NCBI GenBank assembly: GCA_002633025.1
Contig: NMRB01002318.1
Coordinates: 43,219-107,218, forward strand
Origin: Notospermus geniculatus
Lineage: Eukaryota > Nemertea > Pilidiophora > Heteronemertea > Lineidae
Direction of reading: 5' to 3'
DNA length: 64,000 bases
Below are positions 45,906 to 57,560 of this stretch, one piece after another. The notes under the pieces were generated by a model. That model did no database searches. It was not told the origin of the DNA and worked only from the letters and a program-made list of their open reading frames with translations. Each line of letters opens with the position of its first letter. The first letter of the stretch is position 1. Made by a program: the position numbers and the translations under genes.

Positions 45906-47815
45906 TATAACTTTATAAAGTTCTTTGTGATTACCCAAACGGCTTCACCTCTGAGATGACTCAAAAGTATCAAGTATGACGTCATTTGATCTATATGAGT
46001 TCACAGGTTGGCGGTTAGTACCCGGTAATACCATTATCTTTAGAATTTCTCAGACTGTGGGCAGGGTAGATTCCCACACCATCAGACAGATTTCCCAGTT
46101 TATGACAGAAAAGTGCCTAGAAAATGAGATAACATGGAGATAATGGCATTATCAGACAAGGCTGAGGGGCATGCAGGCAGGTGTTAATTAATAATGGTTT
46201 CAAGTTGTTGGGGAAAGCCTGTGAGTAAGCTTTAGAATTACCCAGGCAAGTTTTCGCTGTCCAAGTAGATAATTGTGTGGAACTTTCCGAAAAGTAGGCG
46301 TAAAATTGATGCAGTGACGAAAGTCTCGTTTCCGTCAGAGGGTATCCCGAAGACGTCATGAACCAAGACGACGGCCCTTGCCAACAAAACGGGTTTCCTC
46401 ATGAAAACAGCAATAAACCAATACAAGTACCAAGAGGTGGGCAGACTTGGTCTTTGAAATTATAGACAGGCAGTTACTCTTGTTCAGTTGGAAAAATGGC
46501 ACCCGTAGCGACAGGGAATTCCTGAAAGAATATAAAGACGTCATCATGACAAATCATACTGGAAGGATAGTGGTTATCATGCCCACTATAACGGGGCTGA
46601 CATTCTGATTTTTATTGCTGGAAAGTTTGAATAGAACCATCCCATTGAAAGTTCCTAATTAAGTTGTTGAATGGACCAGAGTTTGAATGGTAGGTGTATT
46701 GAGACGGTGGATTGTGGGTAGGAAAAGGCCTTCTCCTCACCGGAACTTCAATGCACAATTCCGGATCAGTTTTAGAGAGCTAATTTCCTTATACATGTAT
46801 CCCATTACCTGGACAAGACAGCGGGTTAGTGTACTGTTCCCTCCCCCTCCACCCCCCCCCACCCCCCCGGCTACAAGACTGTGGGGCATCTGATCTCATG
46901 AAAAAAAGGAAGACCGTGGGGCATCCGGTGTGATGGAAAAAAATGATGTTTGCTTTTCTAACCTTTCACTTTTAGTTTCATGGTCATGATTTTTTTGACG
47001 TACAGTCTTTTCCTTTTATTGTAAACAAAGGAAAGAAAACAAACCTCTTGTGGTAGATTCTCCATTGAGAAGGATTGTAATTAGTTCCTCACCAACACAC
47101 CTCAGGGTTCCCCTGGGGTGTTAACATGAAAGAAATCTGCTTAAAAGATATCTTTCGTATGTAAACATTGATAAGCGAAGCCCCAAAGTGACTCAAAAGT
47201 TTGACGTCATTCAGACGACTGGTTATTTGCGTGGAAAACAATCCGTGGGTTATTTTGCGGAATGGCGATAAAGAAGCATATAGGCCCTTAATGAGCTGTA
47301 AAAACAAAGCCTCCACAATGATAAGACAAAAAATGACGTCATGTAGGATCTGATATACTGACGTCATATTGTCAGGGTTCGGAGGCGCTTGATCAAACAG
47401 GAAGAAGTGGGTAAATAGTATCCTCATCAGATGTGGCCAGGTTACAGGCAATTGGGGTGCGGTGGGGAAAAATCAGCCATTATGTCAGGAGGTGGTTGCC
47501 GGCGAACCGTTTGATGTCATCGCTGCTAGGGAAGGTATGTACATCGACGTGGGTCGCATGTTTACTTGGGAAACAAGGAATGACTCACTTATTAGGCCTC
47601 TAGTGTGTCTAATGTTACTTGCACTGATTGTTTACACCATTCCTGGGGACCTTATTAACTGACTTAGTCATCCATTCATCCCTTTGTAGTAAAGATCATT
47701 GTAAGCTTTGGTAACACAATGACAATCATGTTTGTCTCATATATTGTATAAAAAGTTGTCAGCAGGAGAGACCATGCTGCCAAATTTGTGTCAAAATTTT
47801 GATGCCAATGGAATG
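45906..47815. other. Unique stretch with four TGACGTCA sites
   Basis: No gene is recognised. TGACGTCA occurs at 45977, 47202, 47334 and 47359. A C-rich tract lies at 46843-46868. Confidence 0.5.
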
Positions 47816-47817
47816 GC

Positions 47818-48000
47818 TCCAGGAAAATTCGTCCCCGGAAAATGCATCCCCAGAAAATTCATCCCTGGAAAATTCAGCCCCTAGGAGAATTCATCCCCGG
47901 AAAATTCGTCCCTGAGGAAAATTCGAATTTTCCTTGGGGACTAGTTTTCCGAGGACGGGTTTTCCTCGGGGATGAATGCTCCTCGGGGATGGATTTTCCT
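47818..48000. repeat. ~17-bp minisatellite with an inverted half
   Basis: Direct units of the type GGAAAATTCATCCCC (47818-47925) are followed by inverted units GGGGATGAATGCTCC and GGGGATGGATTTTCC (47930-47999). The junction GAAAATTCGAATTTTCC is itself palindromic. Transcripts could fold into a long hairpin. Confidence 0.92.
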
Positions 48001-48360
48001 GTAACCCAATGAAATATGGAGATGCAGATCTGATGTTCGTTTCCATTGTCTCAGTGACTTTGTTCATTACAAAATCAAAGTAACAAAAAGGAGACGTTTT
48101 ATGCATCAGTGGGTTATTTCCAAGAAAAAACAACACTGTGTACTGATCAACCTGAAAGCTTTGGCTCTTTTCATTTTGTAATTACTTCTTCTTCGCTGGT
48201 GAATGACGTGCATATCTTCTGTTTTGCCAGACACAACCATGTCTCTCTGACAACTCAACCAAAAAGCTGTAGTTCCTTGTTTGATGAAAGCAGCCATATT
48301 TTTGTGCAGTGTGAGATGTTTTCTTTTGCAAATATCATGTGCATATCCGGGTCTGTGCTG

Positions 48361-48960
48361 GTGTTGAAGGCAGATTCTTGGTGCTAAACTCCAAGGATTG
48401 TTTTGAAGTTAAGTCATGATGGCTGAAAGCAGATTATTGGTGGCAGGCCTTGGATTGTAGTCAAGTATAATCTATACTTTATGACAAAAGGCAGATCATT
48501 GGTGCCAGGCCTAGGATTGTATTGAAGTTGAAAACAATGCTTTATGGCTAAAAGCAGATTATTGGTGCTTGGCCTAGGATTGTATCATTGAAGTTAAATC
48601 TATGCTTTATGGCTGAAGTCAGATTTGTTGCCAGGCCTAGGATTGTATTGAAATTCAATCTATGCTTACAGCTGAAAGCAGATTATTGGTGCTTGGCCTA
48701 GGATTGCACGCTATGCTTTATGACTAAAGGCAGATCATTGGTGCCAGGCCTAGGATTGTATTGAAGTTGCATACCGTACCGGTATGCTTTATTGTTAAAA
48801 GCAGATTATCTGGTGCTTGCTTTTGGACTGTATTGAAGTTAAATCTATGCTTTATGACTGAAGTCAGATTATGAGTTGGTGCTTGGCCGAGGATTGAATT
48901 GAAGTAAAATGCTTTATGACTTTTGAAGTCAGATTCTTGGCACAAAGCTCAGCCAGCAGA
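48361..48960. repeat. ~60-bp minisatellite, about 10 copies
   Basis: Units contain TTTATGGCTAAAAGCAGATT, ATTGGTGCTTGGCCTAGGAT and TGTATTGAAGTTAAATCTAT. Lengths vary from about 50 to 70 bp through indels. Confidence 0.93.
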
Positions 48961-50993
48961 ACACACCTTCTGTTGGGCAAATAAAAGTCCCTTTCAGTCT
49001 TCTTATCTATAGTATCAAAGGAGGTCATCGGGTACCTTCAATTAAATTGTCAACTATTAAAAGGCTTCTTTTGTCAGTGTACAATGAAATTGAAAACAAA
49101 TTGCATGAGATGAATGATCAATTTGACAAAGTACAAAGTTCATGCACTGATTTCAACTCCTCAAAACGTTCTACTGCCATTTGTTTTGCATTGTTACAAT
49201 CTCATTAAAGCTTTTTAAAGAATGCTGACTTTTGCTTTCATGAATGTTGATGTAAATAAATGTTTGTTTCTGAGAGTTAGTTGTTATGATAACTCTATTA
49301 ATATGAAGCTGTTGAAGATGGAACTGCCAAAACATAAGCATTATTGGCCAGAATAAAGAATATTTTAAAAGTGACTTGAGTTTAAGAGTCTTAAGACTGC
49401 TGGCAAATTAAGATTCAGAATGTGTCTTCTCATCTAAAAAGATGAAAATATGCTCTTGGTATCCTGTTTTGCAGCGCAATAAACTTGAACTCATAACCTA
49501 TCCCCTTACCAGGGAGTCATTTAGTTTATTTCTTTCGTGTTTGTGTTCGAAGGTGTCAAGGAATTGATGGAGGATATCAACTCTCATTCTGACGTACTAT
49601 TTTGACTTTGGAGCACATTTCTCAACAATAACTTATTTTTTTGTGCAAAAAACTGTTTTTGATGGCGATGGGTGCATTATTTTCTGCCAACAGCTCAGAC
49701 ACAATTACCATTTGCAATAACAATATGAATGCTAATGCACTGGATGAAACCTTTTTTGTTGCTGTTTGCAAATTTGCCTTATACTTTCTTATTTCATGTA
49801 GGTGGATAAACTGTTGAAATCTACTAAGTATCATGTGGTCAAGCTTTTCAGTGACGTAATGTTTTGACCAAGGCATTCTGTAATTGACAATAGTCATATT
49901 GTTCACCAATGAGTCAGACTTATTGTGAGTTAGGTGAGATTTAGCTAAATTTGTTTAAACCCATGGGTTCAAAGAATGGGTGGAGAGTTTCTTAGTTCTC
50001 GGGTCATGGCATCCATTATGGGATATTGTCTGGAAGCCAAACAGCAGATTTGATGGAACAAGTCACATCAGTGTGGGAGGGTGAACGTCAATCTATGGGA
50101 TTAACTGGATTTTTCTTTGGTCAGTGTTTTGCTAATGCTTTTCTTTACCTGTCGATATCTTCATGGCAGCGATGGTTAGCAGTGGGAGTTGAAGAAGTCG
50201 AGGTTCAGATGGTTCTGGGGCTTTGTATCTTGTTAACAAGTTCTTGTTTAACTTAAACCTTTGCTTTCAATAGTGAAGAAAGACACAAAAAATGACTTGC
50301 AGAAGTAACAGAGAGATTTATGTAGATGTTGTGAATGTCTACTTGTGTTACCTTCCCTTTCATGCTGAACCTTATTCTTAAGTCTTGTACCAACTGCTTC
50401 TGCGTCATTTGCCAAGAAATGTAATGAATAGCTTCGCGAGTTTGGCATTTACGGCTATGACTTTATGGCAATAAAAGAATGGCTAAGACAAGCAACTACC
50501 AACTTTATGGCAGTTCATAGTAATGTTACAATAATTTACTTTCCTTGGCTCTGCTTTGACTTGCTTCTTTACAAAGATAAGAAAGAATTTACAGTTGTAT
50601 ATTCCCTTGGGTTATTTCTTGTAATATTTATTGCTTTTTAATTGCTGATGAGTCGCGAGAGTAATTGCAAATAAATTACCAATTTGCATGTAAGGATTTC
50701 AAAAAATATACAATGAAAGGACTGGCACATTATTATTGCTGAAAGCTGAATTATTGCTGAAATTATACGTTGTCATCTTATCTTCAGGGATGCACTACCC
50801 ACTCACCAAATCGCTACTGGCTGTTTCACCTCTGATTTGGCTACAACTTCAACCACTGGCTAAAATGTTCAAAACTGAAAATCCATTAGAATGGAAAGCT
50901 TGGCTCATTGAACAGTGACTTTGCGAATAAGACTTGGCAGAAGCTAGCTCCATCCCTGTTCCTTTGTCATTCTACATTTAGGCCTATGGCATT
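48961..50993. other. Unique AT-rich stretch
   Basis: About 2 kb, with no repeat family or domain-bearing frame recognised. Confidence 0.5.
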
Positions 50994-51185
50994 ACTGTAA
51001 ACCGTCAAATTTTTGCGGCGCTTAATTGTTCGCGATTTTCGTACTTCACAAATTTGCAAAGAACAAATTTCGTGATATGGCCATTAAGCTTTAGAAATTT
51101 TTAAGGCCCAGTGATTTTCGCGCAATTTAAATTTGACCCCTCATCGCGAAAACAAAACACTCGCGAACATTTCACAGTTTACAGT
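50994..51185. mobile_element. MITE with ACTGTAAAC ends and CGCGA-rich interior
   Basis: Left ACTGTAAACCGTCAAATTTT plus TGCGG; right CTCGCGAACATTTCACAG plus TTTACAGT. These are imperfect inverted repeats of about 26 bp. TTCGCGATTTTCG-type words on the left are mirrored by CATCGCGAAAAC on the right. Confidence 0.85.
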
Positions 51186-51640
51186 ACTTGAAGAGTTGGG
51201 CAAATGATTTAAAGTACAGATTCGGCACTGGTGATAGTAAATATTTATAAATGACTAGTGAAGAACAAACTTCCAGTGCACCTTTAAATGAGCTTCAATT
51301 TCAATAGAACCTTCATGCAAAAGTAACCTTCATTGCTTCCTACCAGTCTAGCCAGAACAGCTTTTTTTAATGAGCTTGGCATATTAGCTCTGTTATTGGC
51401 GAGAGTTGGAAATTACCTAATTAAGTTCCGCAGAACTATGCATGTTATAGATTTTACGGGCTTTTTATTGCGAAGCTACATATTCTCCCTTATGTTATTA
51501 CATTATTACGGTGTTTTTTTAGGCTTCTGATTGTTCCCCGTTGCTTCAGGGTCAATCGATTGCCTTCCTCGTTTCCCCGGGCACTGATGAGGTGTGGCTG
51601 AGGTTGCATCTGATAAAAGCATCATCTCGTGTGTTATATT
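51186..51640. other. Unique stretch, nothing recognised
   Basis: About 450 bases. Confidence 0.5.
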
Positions 51641-51810
51641 TGAACCTCCCTTAGTGGACACCTCTGCGAGGAGGACACCTCATGGTTAAGGACACAAAAA
51701 TTCAATCCCAAATTAACCATTCCATTAATTTAACCTCTGTAATGATAACACCTCTTAATTATGGACAGTGTTGGTCCGTTCCAAAGGTGTCCTTAATAGA
51801 GAGGTTCCAA
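51641..51810 (+). mobile_element. GGAACCTC-type element, copy b
   Basis: TGAACCTCCCTTAGTGGACA to CCTTAATAGAGAGGTTCCA. Complete, with diverged middle (ATGGTTAAGGACACAAAAAT). Confidence 0.92.
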
Positions 51811-52250
51811 TGATTCTGGGTGTAAGCTTTTCAGCACTCGTTGCCGAGTAGGGACACTCTTGTAGATTTGGTTTGGTGATTGTCTATGGGCTTCTGCACC
51901 AGTATCCTTCGACTTACGTGATCCTTGACCAGTATCTTTTGAGCATTGAGGATCCAGTTTTCAATGCATCTGGTCCTTTACCCCCTCAAGGTATATTGAT
52001 CATTTCACAGGTGAATAAAGACTTGCTAATGATGCAGGTAGGTTGTTTTTTGAAAATCGACTGCTGCTGATGTCTTGTATGTAATATTGTAGGGGTGTAG
52101 GAATAAAAAACCATACTTTTGGTTTTCACCGAAACAAACCTGGCCAATGCTGGGAGTTATTTAATGCTGTTCTGTGGTCACCCTCCTGCAGGTTGCAATC
52201 CTCCATTACAACAAAAACTTGCCTGACATCGAGACTGTTATGGTTGCTTC
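51811..52250. other. Unique stretch, nothing recognised
   Basis: About 440 bases. Confidence 0.5.
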
Positions 52251-52255
52251 ATGGT

Positions 52256-52615
52256 AAAAAGACTGAAGCAGCAAGACACTCAGTAGAAAGACTGAAGCAG
52301 CAAGACACTCAGTAGAAAGATTGAAGCAGCAAGGCACTCAGTAGAAAGACTGAAGCAGCAAGACGCTCAGTAGAAAGATTGAAGCAGCAAGACACTCTGT
52401 AGAAAGACTGAAGCAGCAAGACACTCTGTAGAAAGACTGAAGCAGTAAAACGCTCAGTAGAAAGACTGAAGCAGCAAGACACTCAGTAGAAAGGCTGAAG
52501 CAGCAAGACGCTCAGTAGAAAAACCAAAGCCGCAAGACACTCTGTAGAAAGACTGAAGCAGCAAGATGCTCAGTAGAAAGATTGAAGCAGCAAGACGCTC
52601 AGTAGAAAGACTGAT
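52256..52615. repeat. 29-bp minisatellite, about 12 copies
   Basis: The unit GACTGAAGCAGCAAGACACT then CAGTAGAAA repeats with single-base variants (GACTG/GATTG, ACACTCAGT/ACGCTCAGT/ACACTCTGT). One unit (AACCAAAGCCGCAAGACACT) is more diverged. Confidence 0.96.
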
Positions 52616-54146
52616 GAAAAAGAAAAGGCAATGCGACACAGAATACATTCCTGGTTCCTGGTACCGGTATCTTGTGGAATTCTATGAACATTTCAGAATC
52701 GACCACTTGTGTAGACAACCAGTATGAGAGCTAGTTCTTAATTTGGTCCACTTGCTATTGTTGACATAGTATCAGACTTGAAGTATTGCTCTCCTGGGGA
52801 GATAGCCGATCTATCAACGATTGACATTTGCTTAAAACACAGTTTCGATTGCTATGTACTTTGCGATGCCCAACGTGAATGGAGGAGAAAGGAGGGTTGA
52901 GTGCCCTCGTGATGTTCGGAGAAGGCAGAGAATGTATCGCTGACCCTAAAAATAAAGTCATCTTTAGTCTTGTTTCCTTAGTGTTGCCATGAACTTGGAC
53001 TTCTTCACGCAGAGTTGTTTACATGGCTTACTGAGCAAACTCTGGTGAAATCCTATCTGCAGTACTGTGGACAACATGATATGGACATATGATGGACTAC
53101 TTTAGAACAAACTGACCAATCAGTTGCTTTTTCTGTTGCATTATTGTACCAATCTCACACTGCGATGTGAGCAGATGGAACTAAGACTACCCAGATTGAG
53201 ACTATCCGATGAGTAGATATTGGTGTTATACTTTCATGAGTGATGTATATCAACAGTAATGATTGAACCCCTACCAACATCCAGCAAGTAACTGAAATAA
53301 AAAATCCCAAATTAGGCTTGTTTGTACTACTATTGAGTCACATTCACCAGTCATTTCCTATGAATAGACCAAAACATGAATGAATATGATTGCGTATGAA
53401 ACCCTTCTTTGGCCTGAATAGGAAATTGTGGGTGTGTTTTGACCCTGAATCAGTCAGCCCCTGACGTGACAAAAACTTTAATTGGTCAAACGGGGAAAAG
53501 AACTTGCGTATTTTCATAAAGCGGATAGAAAGGTCAGGATTGTTTGACCACAAAGTTCACCTTTGGTGTGAATGGTCGAATTTCTTGCACGTTTCATTCA
53601 CGTTTTCTGTCATTGTAGGTCACGTCTGACGTCAAAGGATTATGCAAATATGTCACATGGTCGTCCGCGACATTTTTCACACCGCTGCCCGTTACCAGCT
53701 TTGTAGATCTTTGGATGTTAATCGTAAGATTATACAACATCTGTACCTGACTTTTACCCGAAGCTTTTATCCAGGGATCTGTATCGCACGAACATCAGAC
53801 GATTTTTGTTTCCTGGGTGTGTGCTGATAATGCAGCTTTTCCAAGCCCTCCTCTTCTGACACATTAACTGCATTGCTATATCATAAAATGGGCATCATTT
53901 CATTAGATCTAATGAGTGATACTGTAATCTCTTTAAAAAAGATCGGTAGGAAAGAACAACGGTCATTTGCAAGAGATGAAGGATTGCTTTCATCCACTCT
54001 ACTGCAGGCTGATGAAAGAATTTAAAATTCCCCACACCTCTCCAATCCGTGAAACCTTTTTGAGTGATTATGGCCCATACCCGTAAAACATTGGGAAGAA
54101 TAGGTGGCCGTATGCAAAAGATCAAGGATGGCCTTTATTCTCTCCT
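52616..54146. other. Unique non-coding stretch
   Basis: No gene is recognised. One TGACGTCA lies at 53627. Confidence 0.5.
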
Positions 54147-54478
54147 ATCATCCTGAGAATCTCAGGTCATTGTGGTTGTACCCCTCCCTTAATACTCTAA
54201 ACTCCCACTTTCCTGTCCCGTGCCTGAACTCAGAAAAAATGACCAAATCCTAAGTTGAAGATATTGCACGCTGTCATTCTTTGCCAGGTTCGGGAGTGGG
54301 ACAAGTAAGTGGACAGGACATTACTGTTTCTGACCATACCCCCACCCCATTATCTTCAACTTAGGACTTAGTATTTTTTCTGAGTTCAGGAATGGGACAG
54401 GTAAGTAGGAGTTTAGAGTAAGTGTGAGGAGGGGTGCAGTTGTGAAGACCCTGGGTGCGAGGGTGCTGTTCTGCAGGA
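54147..54478. mobile_element. MITE interrupted by a second MITE
   Basis: The outer element (TCATCCTGAGAATCTCAGGT ... GACCCTGGGTGCGAGGGTGC) matches 22102-22190. Its centre is split by the 228-bp element at 54193-54420. Without the insert it is about 105 bp. Confidence 0.88.
54193..54420. mobile_element. Nested 228-bp MITE with ~69-bp TIRs
   Basis: The left arm TACTCTAAACTCCCACTTTC ... TAAGTTGAAGAT pairs with the right arm ATCTTCAACTTAGGACTTAG ... GAGTTTAGAGTA over about 69 bp with several mismatches. TA ends are compatible with a TA or TWA target, but the exact duplication cannot be fixed. Confidence 0.9.
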
Positions 54479-54985
54479 ATGTTAAAAGAAAAGAACCCTC
54501 ACCTCTCTCCTAGCCAAGAAATCATTTACGTCATTACTCCCTATACCCTAAATATTGAGAACTGTGACAATAGGGCCGGCATTTCAATCCCAATTTGGAC
54601 AAGAGCATGATTTATCTCAGAGAAGGAATCACTTTTGCCCCAAATATCAAATACGATGACATTAATCTTTTAGGTGATCAAGTTGAAAGCTTCTTTTATC
54701 CAATCCAACATTATTGCCTTCTATTTGGACCACTCTAATACCTTTGTGTTTCTCTAGAGACTTATCTTAAGTAGTTCTTCATGTATGTTATATCCTTTGT
54801 TGTATAGCTTTTATTGCTGGTTTATATGGTTGATGTCAAAAATGAATAAGTTTTGAGAACTCCTATTATGAAGCAAAATGAATCAAATGTCCCTACATGT
54901 ATTATACAATATGGCTGCTGGGATATAAGTCATAGATCTTGAAGAGGTTATCAAAAATTACAAAAAGTCAGGTTTCAAAGAACTC
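54479..54985. other. Unique stretch, nothing recognised
   Basis: About 500 bases. Confidence 0.5.
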
Positions 54986-54989
54986 AGGC

Positions 54990-55045
54990 TGAGGAGCCCT
55001 GATAGTCTAGTGGCAGGTCCCAGGTTCGAATCCAGCCTGGGCCAT
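54990..55045 (+). mobile_element. Shortened SINE head
   Basis: GAGGAGCCCTGATAGTCTAG is joined almost directly to GGCAGGTCCCAGGTTCGAAT then CCAGCCTGGGCC. Compared with 35866-35950, about 35 bases of D-arm/anticodon-arm sequence are missing. The B box is intact. It runs straight into the palindromic element at 55039. Confidence 0.7.
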
Positions 55046-55177
55046 ATTTATGAAGCCTTTGCAACTTTGCGTTCACGCAAATCTATTGTAAGGCAGTCAG
55101 TGAACAATAGGGCATGTGCAACCAAACAATAGACTTGCGTGAATGCAAAGTTGCAAAGGCTTCATAAATATGGCCCC
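55039..55177. mobile_element. Palindromic MITE with ~49-bp near-perfect arms
   Basis: GGGCCATATTTATGAAGCCT then TTGCAACTTTGCGTTCACGC is mirrored on the right with two mismatches in 49 bp. It lies within or at the edge of a SINE; CAGCCT occurs on both sides, which may be the target duplication. Confidence 0.93.
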
Positions 55178-55274
55178 AGCCTTGAATATTATAGTATTGT
55201 CAAGAATATCAAAGAAGATATTCAATAGACTTAGCAGAAGATCATAAAAGGTGCATCATACTAAACTTGGACAA

Positions 55275-55460
55275 AAGTTTGTTTGTTTGTGTGTTTGTTT
55301 GTTTGTTCGCGATTTTCTCCGAGACTAATGAACGGATCGCCGCCAAACTTGGTATGCGAGTGCAGACGGGCCTGGGAAGTGTCCTTACGAAGCCCGAATT
55401 TTGATATCACTTATAGTTTTTGAAATATTAAGATATTAACGAAAATAACAATGCTGTTCA
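55275..55460. repeat. GTTT microsatellite and dispersed-repeat-like block
   Basis: GTTTGTTTGTGTGTTTGTTT (55277 on) is followed by CGCGATTTTCTCCGAGACTA and GGATCGCCGCCAAACTTGGT. The second part has the feel of a dispersed repeat consensus, but there is no second copy in this window to prove it. Confidence 0.6.
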
Positions 55461-55467
55461 GGCCTAT

Positions 55468-55572
55468 TGACGTCATGACGTCACCGAGATTGCCGTCGCG
55501 TCATCCGTGACGTCGGCAACGTCATGTGCGGCGGAATGACGTCATTAGGCCACTCGAACGGGTGTGACGTCA
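55468..55572. promoter_or_regulatory. Cluster of four CREB/ATF-type TGACGTCA sites
   Basis: TGACGTCA occurs at 55468, 55476 (directly abutting), 55537 and 55565, with near matches GTGACGTCGG and AACGTCATG between. The octamer is the known full CRE site bound by CREB/ATF bZIP proteins. The cluster sits in a CpG-rich patch of about 110 bp. Whether it is active, or just part of a repeat, cannot be seen. Confidence 0.4.
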
Positions 55573-55577
55573 TTAGG

Positions 55578-55803
55578 GAGGTTCAGATAAGTTCCGAGTC
55601 TCGACTCTGACTCCAGAGGATTCCGTTTTGGGAGGGGGGAACTACGACATCAAATGCAACGGGGTTTTCCAAAGCAATGGTGTTTACCTCATTCACGAAT
55701 AGAACCCGTCTGGGTAGTTAATTTATCTCCGACTTGAAAAACCCGAATTTTAGCACCTTGGAGTCGGAGCGGGAGTAGGAGTCGTACCAGACCTTAACCT
55801 CGC
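55578..55803. mobile_element. Possible MITE with GAGTC-rich imperfect TIRs
   Basis: GAGGTTCAGATAAGTTCCGA then GTCTCGACTCTGACTCC on the left is loosely mirrored by GGAGTCGGAGCGGGAGTAGG then AGTCGTACCAGACCTTAACC on the right. The match is imperfect, so this is tentative. Confidence 0.5.
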
Positions 55804-56225
55804 TATTACGTGCCCCAAGCGCTGCAAATGACGTGGTGATGCGTGCGTCTCGCATGAATTTAGCAGTTCCCCCAAACGGGTATTGCCTAGTTTAGAAAAT
55901 AAAAGAACGCTGATTCAAATTTAGTTACAGAAATACATGTACCGTTTTCAATGTTCTATTCTTAGAACATATTTGTCACAGTTGTCATCCCCACCCACGC
56001 TGCTCGCTCCGAACCTTCTCCTTCATGTCTGTAGGCCTACGTTATTACGCTTTTGTTCATTCCATTTGAACCTGATATGTTCATATGTTCATATCTTTCA
56101 TTCTTTTGTCGATATTCTTTCCTTTGCAATTTCCTCGGAGTTCATCCCGCACCTTTTATATCATCCTAAATTTTTTGCACCTGTTGGTAACAGTTGAGGA
56201 AGATCAAAGAACAAGGTTTGAAACT
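55804..56225. other. Unique stretch, nothing recognised
   Basis: A pair of overlapping plus-strand frames (55937-56197, 56085-56414) has no known domain. Confidence 0.45.
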
Positions 56226-56228
56226 ACA

Positions 56229-56346
56229 GGGAACCTCCCTTTAAGCAGATACCTCTGCCTGGAGGACACCTCTCTATTAAGGACACCAAAGTTCAGACCA
56301 AAACTGGTCGTTAGGCGTACTATTATTTTGGCATCTGTAATCAGGT
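56229..56346 (+). mobile_element. GGAACCTC-type element, copy c, truncated
   Basis: GGGAACCTCCCTTTAAGCAG to CATCTGTAATCAGG. The right third, including the CCTTAATAGAGAGG end, is missing. Confidence 0.88.
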
Positions 56347-56580
56347 CAGTGAGATGCGGACATGAATTTTATGTAAGCTGCCACACACCCGGAGATTATA
56401 CTTTGTGTATCTAGAGGCAAAAATGTTATATTTTTACACCACCATTTTCAGGTTGAAATCCATTGAAGATGACCAAGAGATTATCTCCATTTAATCCCCC
56501 CATGCCCCCTAAAAATGATATCCACCAAAAGCCTGTGATTCTCCCCCACCCCCACATTACCCACATCCAACCATTTAAGT

Positions 56581-56756
56581 AGTGGAACCTTCCTTAGCGG
56601 ACACATCGGCCAGGAGGACACTTTTCTAATAAGGACACCAAAGTTCAGTCCCAAACTGACCATTTCTATTCACTTTGACCTCTCTAATCAGGACACCTCT
56701 CAATTAAGGACAGCATTTGTCAGTTCCAGAGGTGTCCTTAATAGAGAGGTTCCACT
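56581..56756 (+). mobile_element. GGAACCTC-type element, copy d
   Basis: AGTGGAACCTTCCTTAGCGG to TAATAGAGAGGTTCCACT. This is the best-preserved copy; the terminal AGTGGAACCT and AGGTTCCACT are perfect inverted repeats. Confidence 0.94.
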
Positions 56757-57050
56757 CTAAATCTTTCAGAACCCTATATCGGAAAAGGAAATGGAGAGAT
56801 GGGATGAATCCAGTGTCTGTTGATGGATACAACTTAAAGAAGAATGTTTCCCATGTCGAAGTAGAGATCTGTGTATATGTTGCTACTGTCAGGCATATCA
56901 ATTAGAATGAAATGTGCCCTATGGGAATGTTTTCATTGCATGATGTTTCTTCCACTTCAGACAGTGCTGGTGTCAAAAAAACATTGCAGACAAAGTGATT
57001 ACTGAGACTGCATTGTGAGGTTTGGTGAGGAAATGCATTGGCATGATACA

Positions 57051-57153
57051 CCATCCTGAGAACATAAGGGGTTCTCTCCCTTTGTCACCGCACACAGGGG
57101 TTTGTGTGTGGTGAAGAAGGGAGGAAGTGTCAAGAACCCTTCATGTTTTCAGG
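57051..57153. mobile_element. Short palindromic MITE, ATCCTGAGAA family
   Basis: CCATCCTGAGAACATAAGGG is mirrored by CAAGAACCCTTCATGTTTTC then AGG. The centre CACCGCACACAGGGGTTTGT then GTGTGGTG forms the loop region. Related to 11867-11974. Confidence 0.85.
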
Positions 57154-57560
57154 CCAAAATCACGGTTGTAAGGTCACAGATATCTGGCTTTGCCACTGGG
57201 ATCTAGCTCCTCCAACATTATCATCAAAAGCATCAGTGTCAGGACTTTGATTCGAAGATAGCAACAGTGCTGACCATCAGTAACAGAAGCTGGACTGTGG
57301 CAACACCAAACCTCTGTGTGACTTTACAACTTTACTTTGGTGTTGGTCTTCTGCTGAGAACACAAGTTGTTTGGCTGTAATCTTCAACTAAGGCAGATGA
57401 TCTCTGATCTTCATTTTGAAATAAAGACTTTTTGCTATATTTGCTAATCTGATACCTCAACTGCTGCGGCATCAAACTAAGCAATGACATGCAATGATGA
57501 TGATAATTTGAAGCTTTCTAACCCTTACGGGTCTTAAGTTTATAACTAAGTTTATAACTT
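57154..57560. other. Unique stretch, nothing recognised
   Basis: About 400 bases. Confidence 0.5.
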
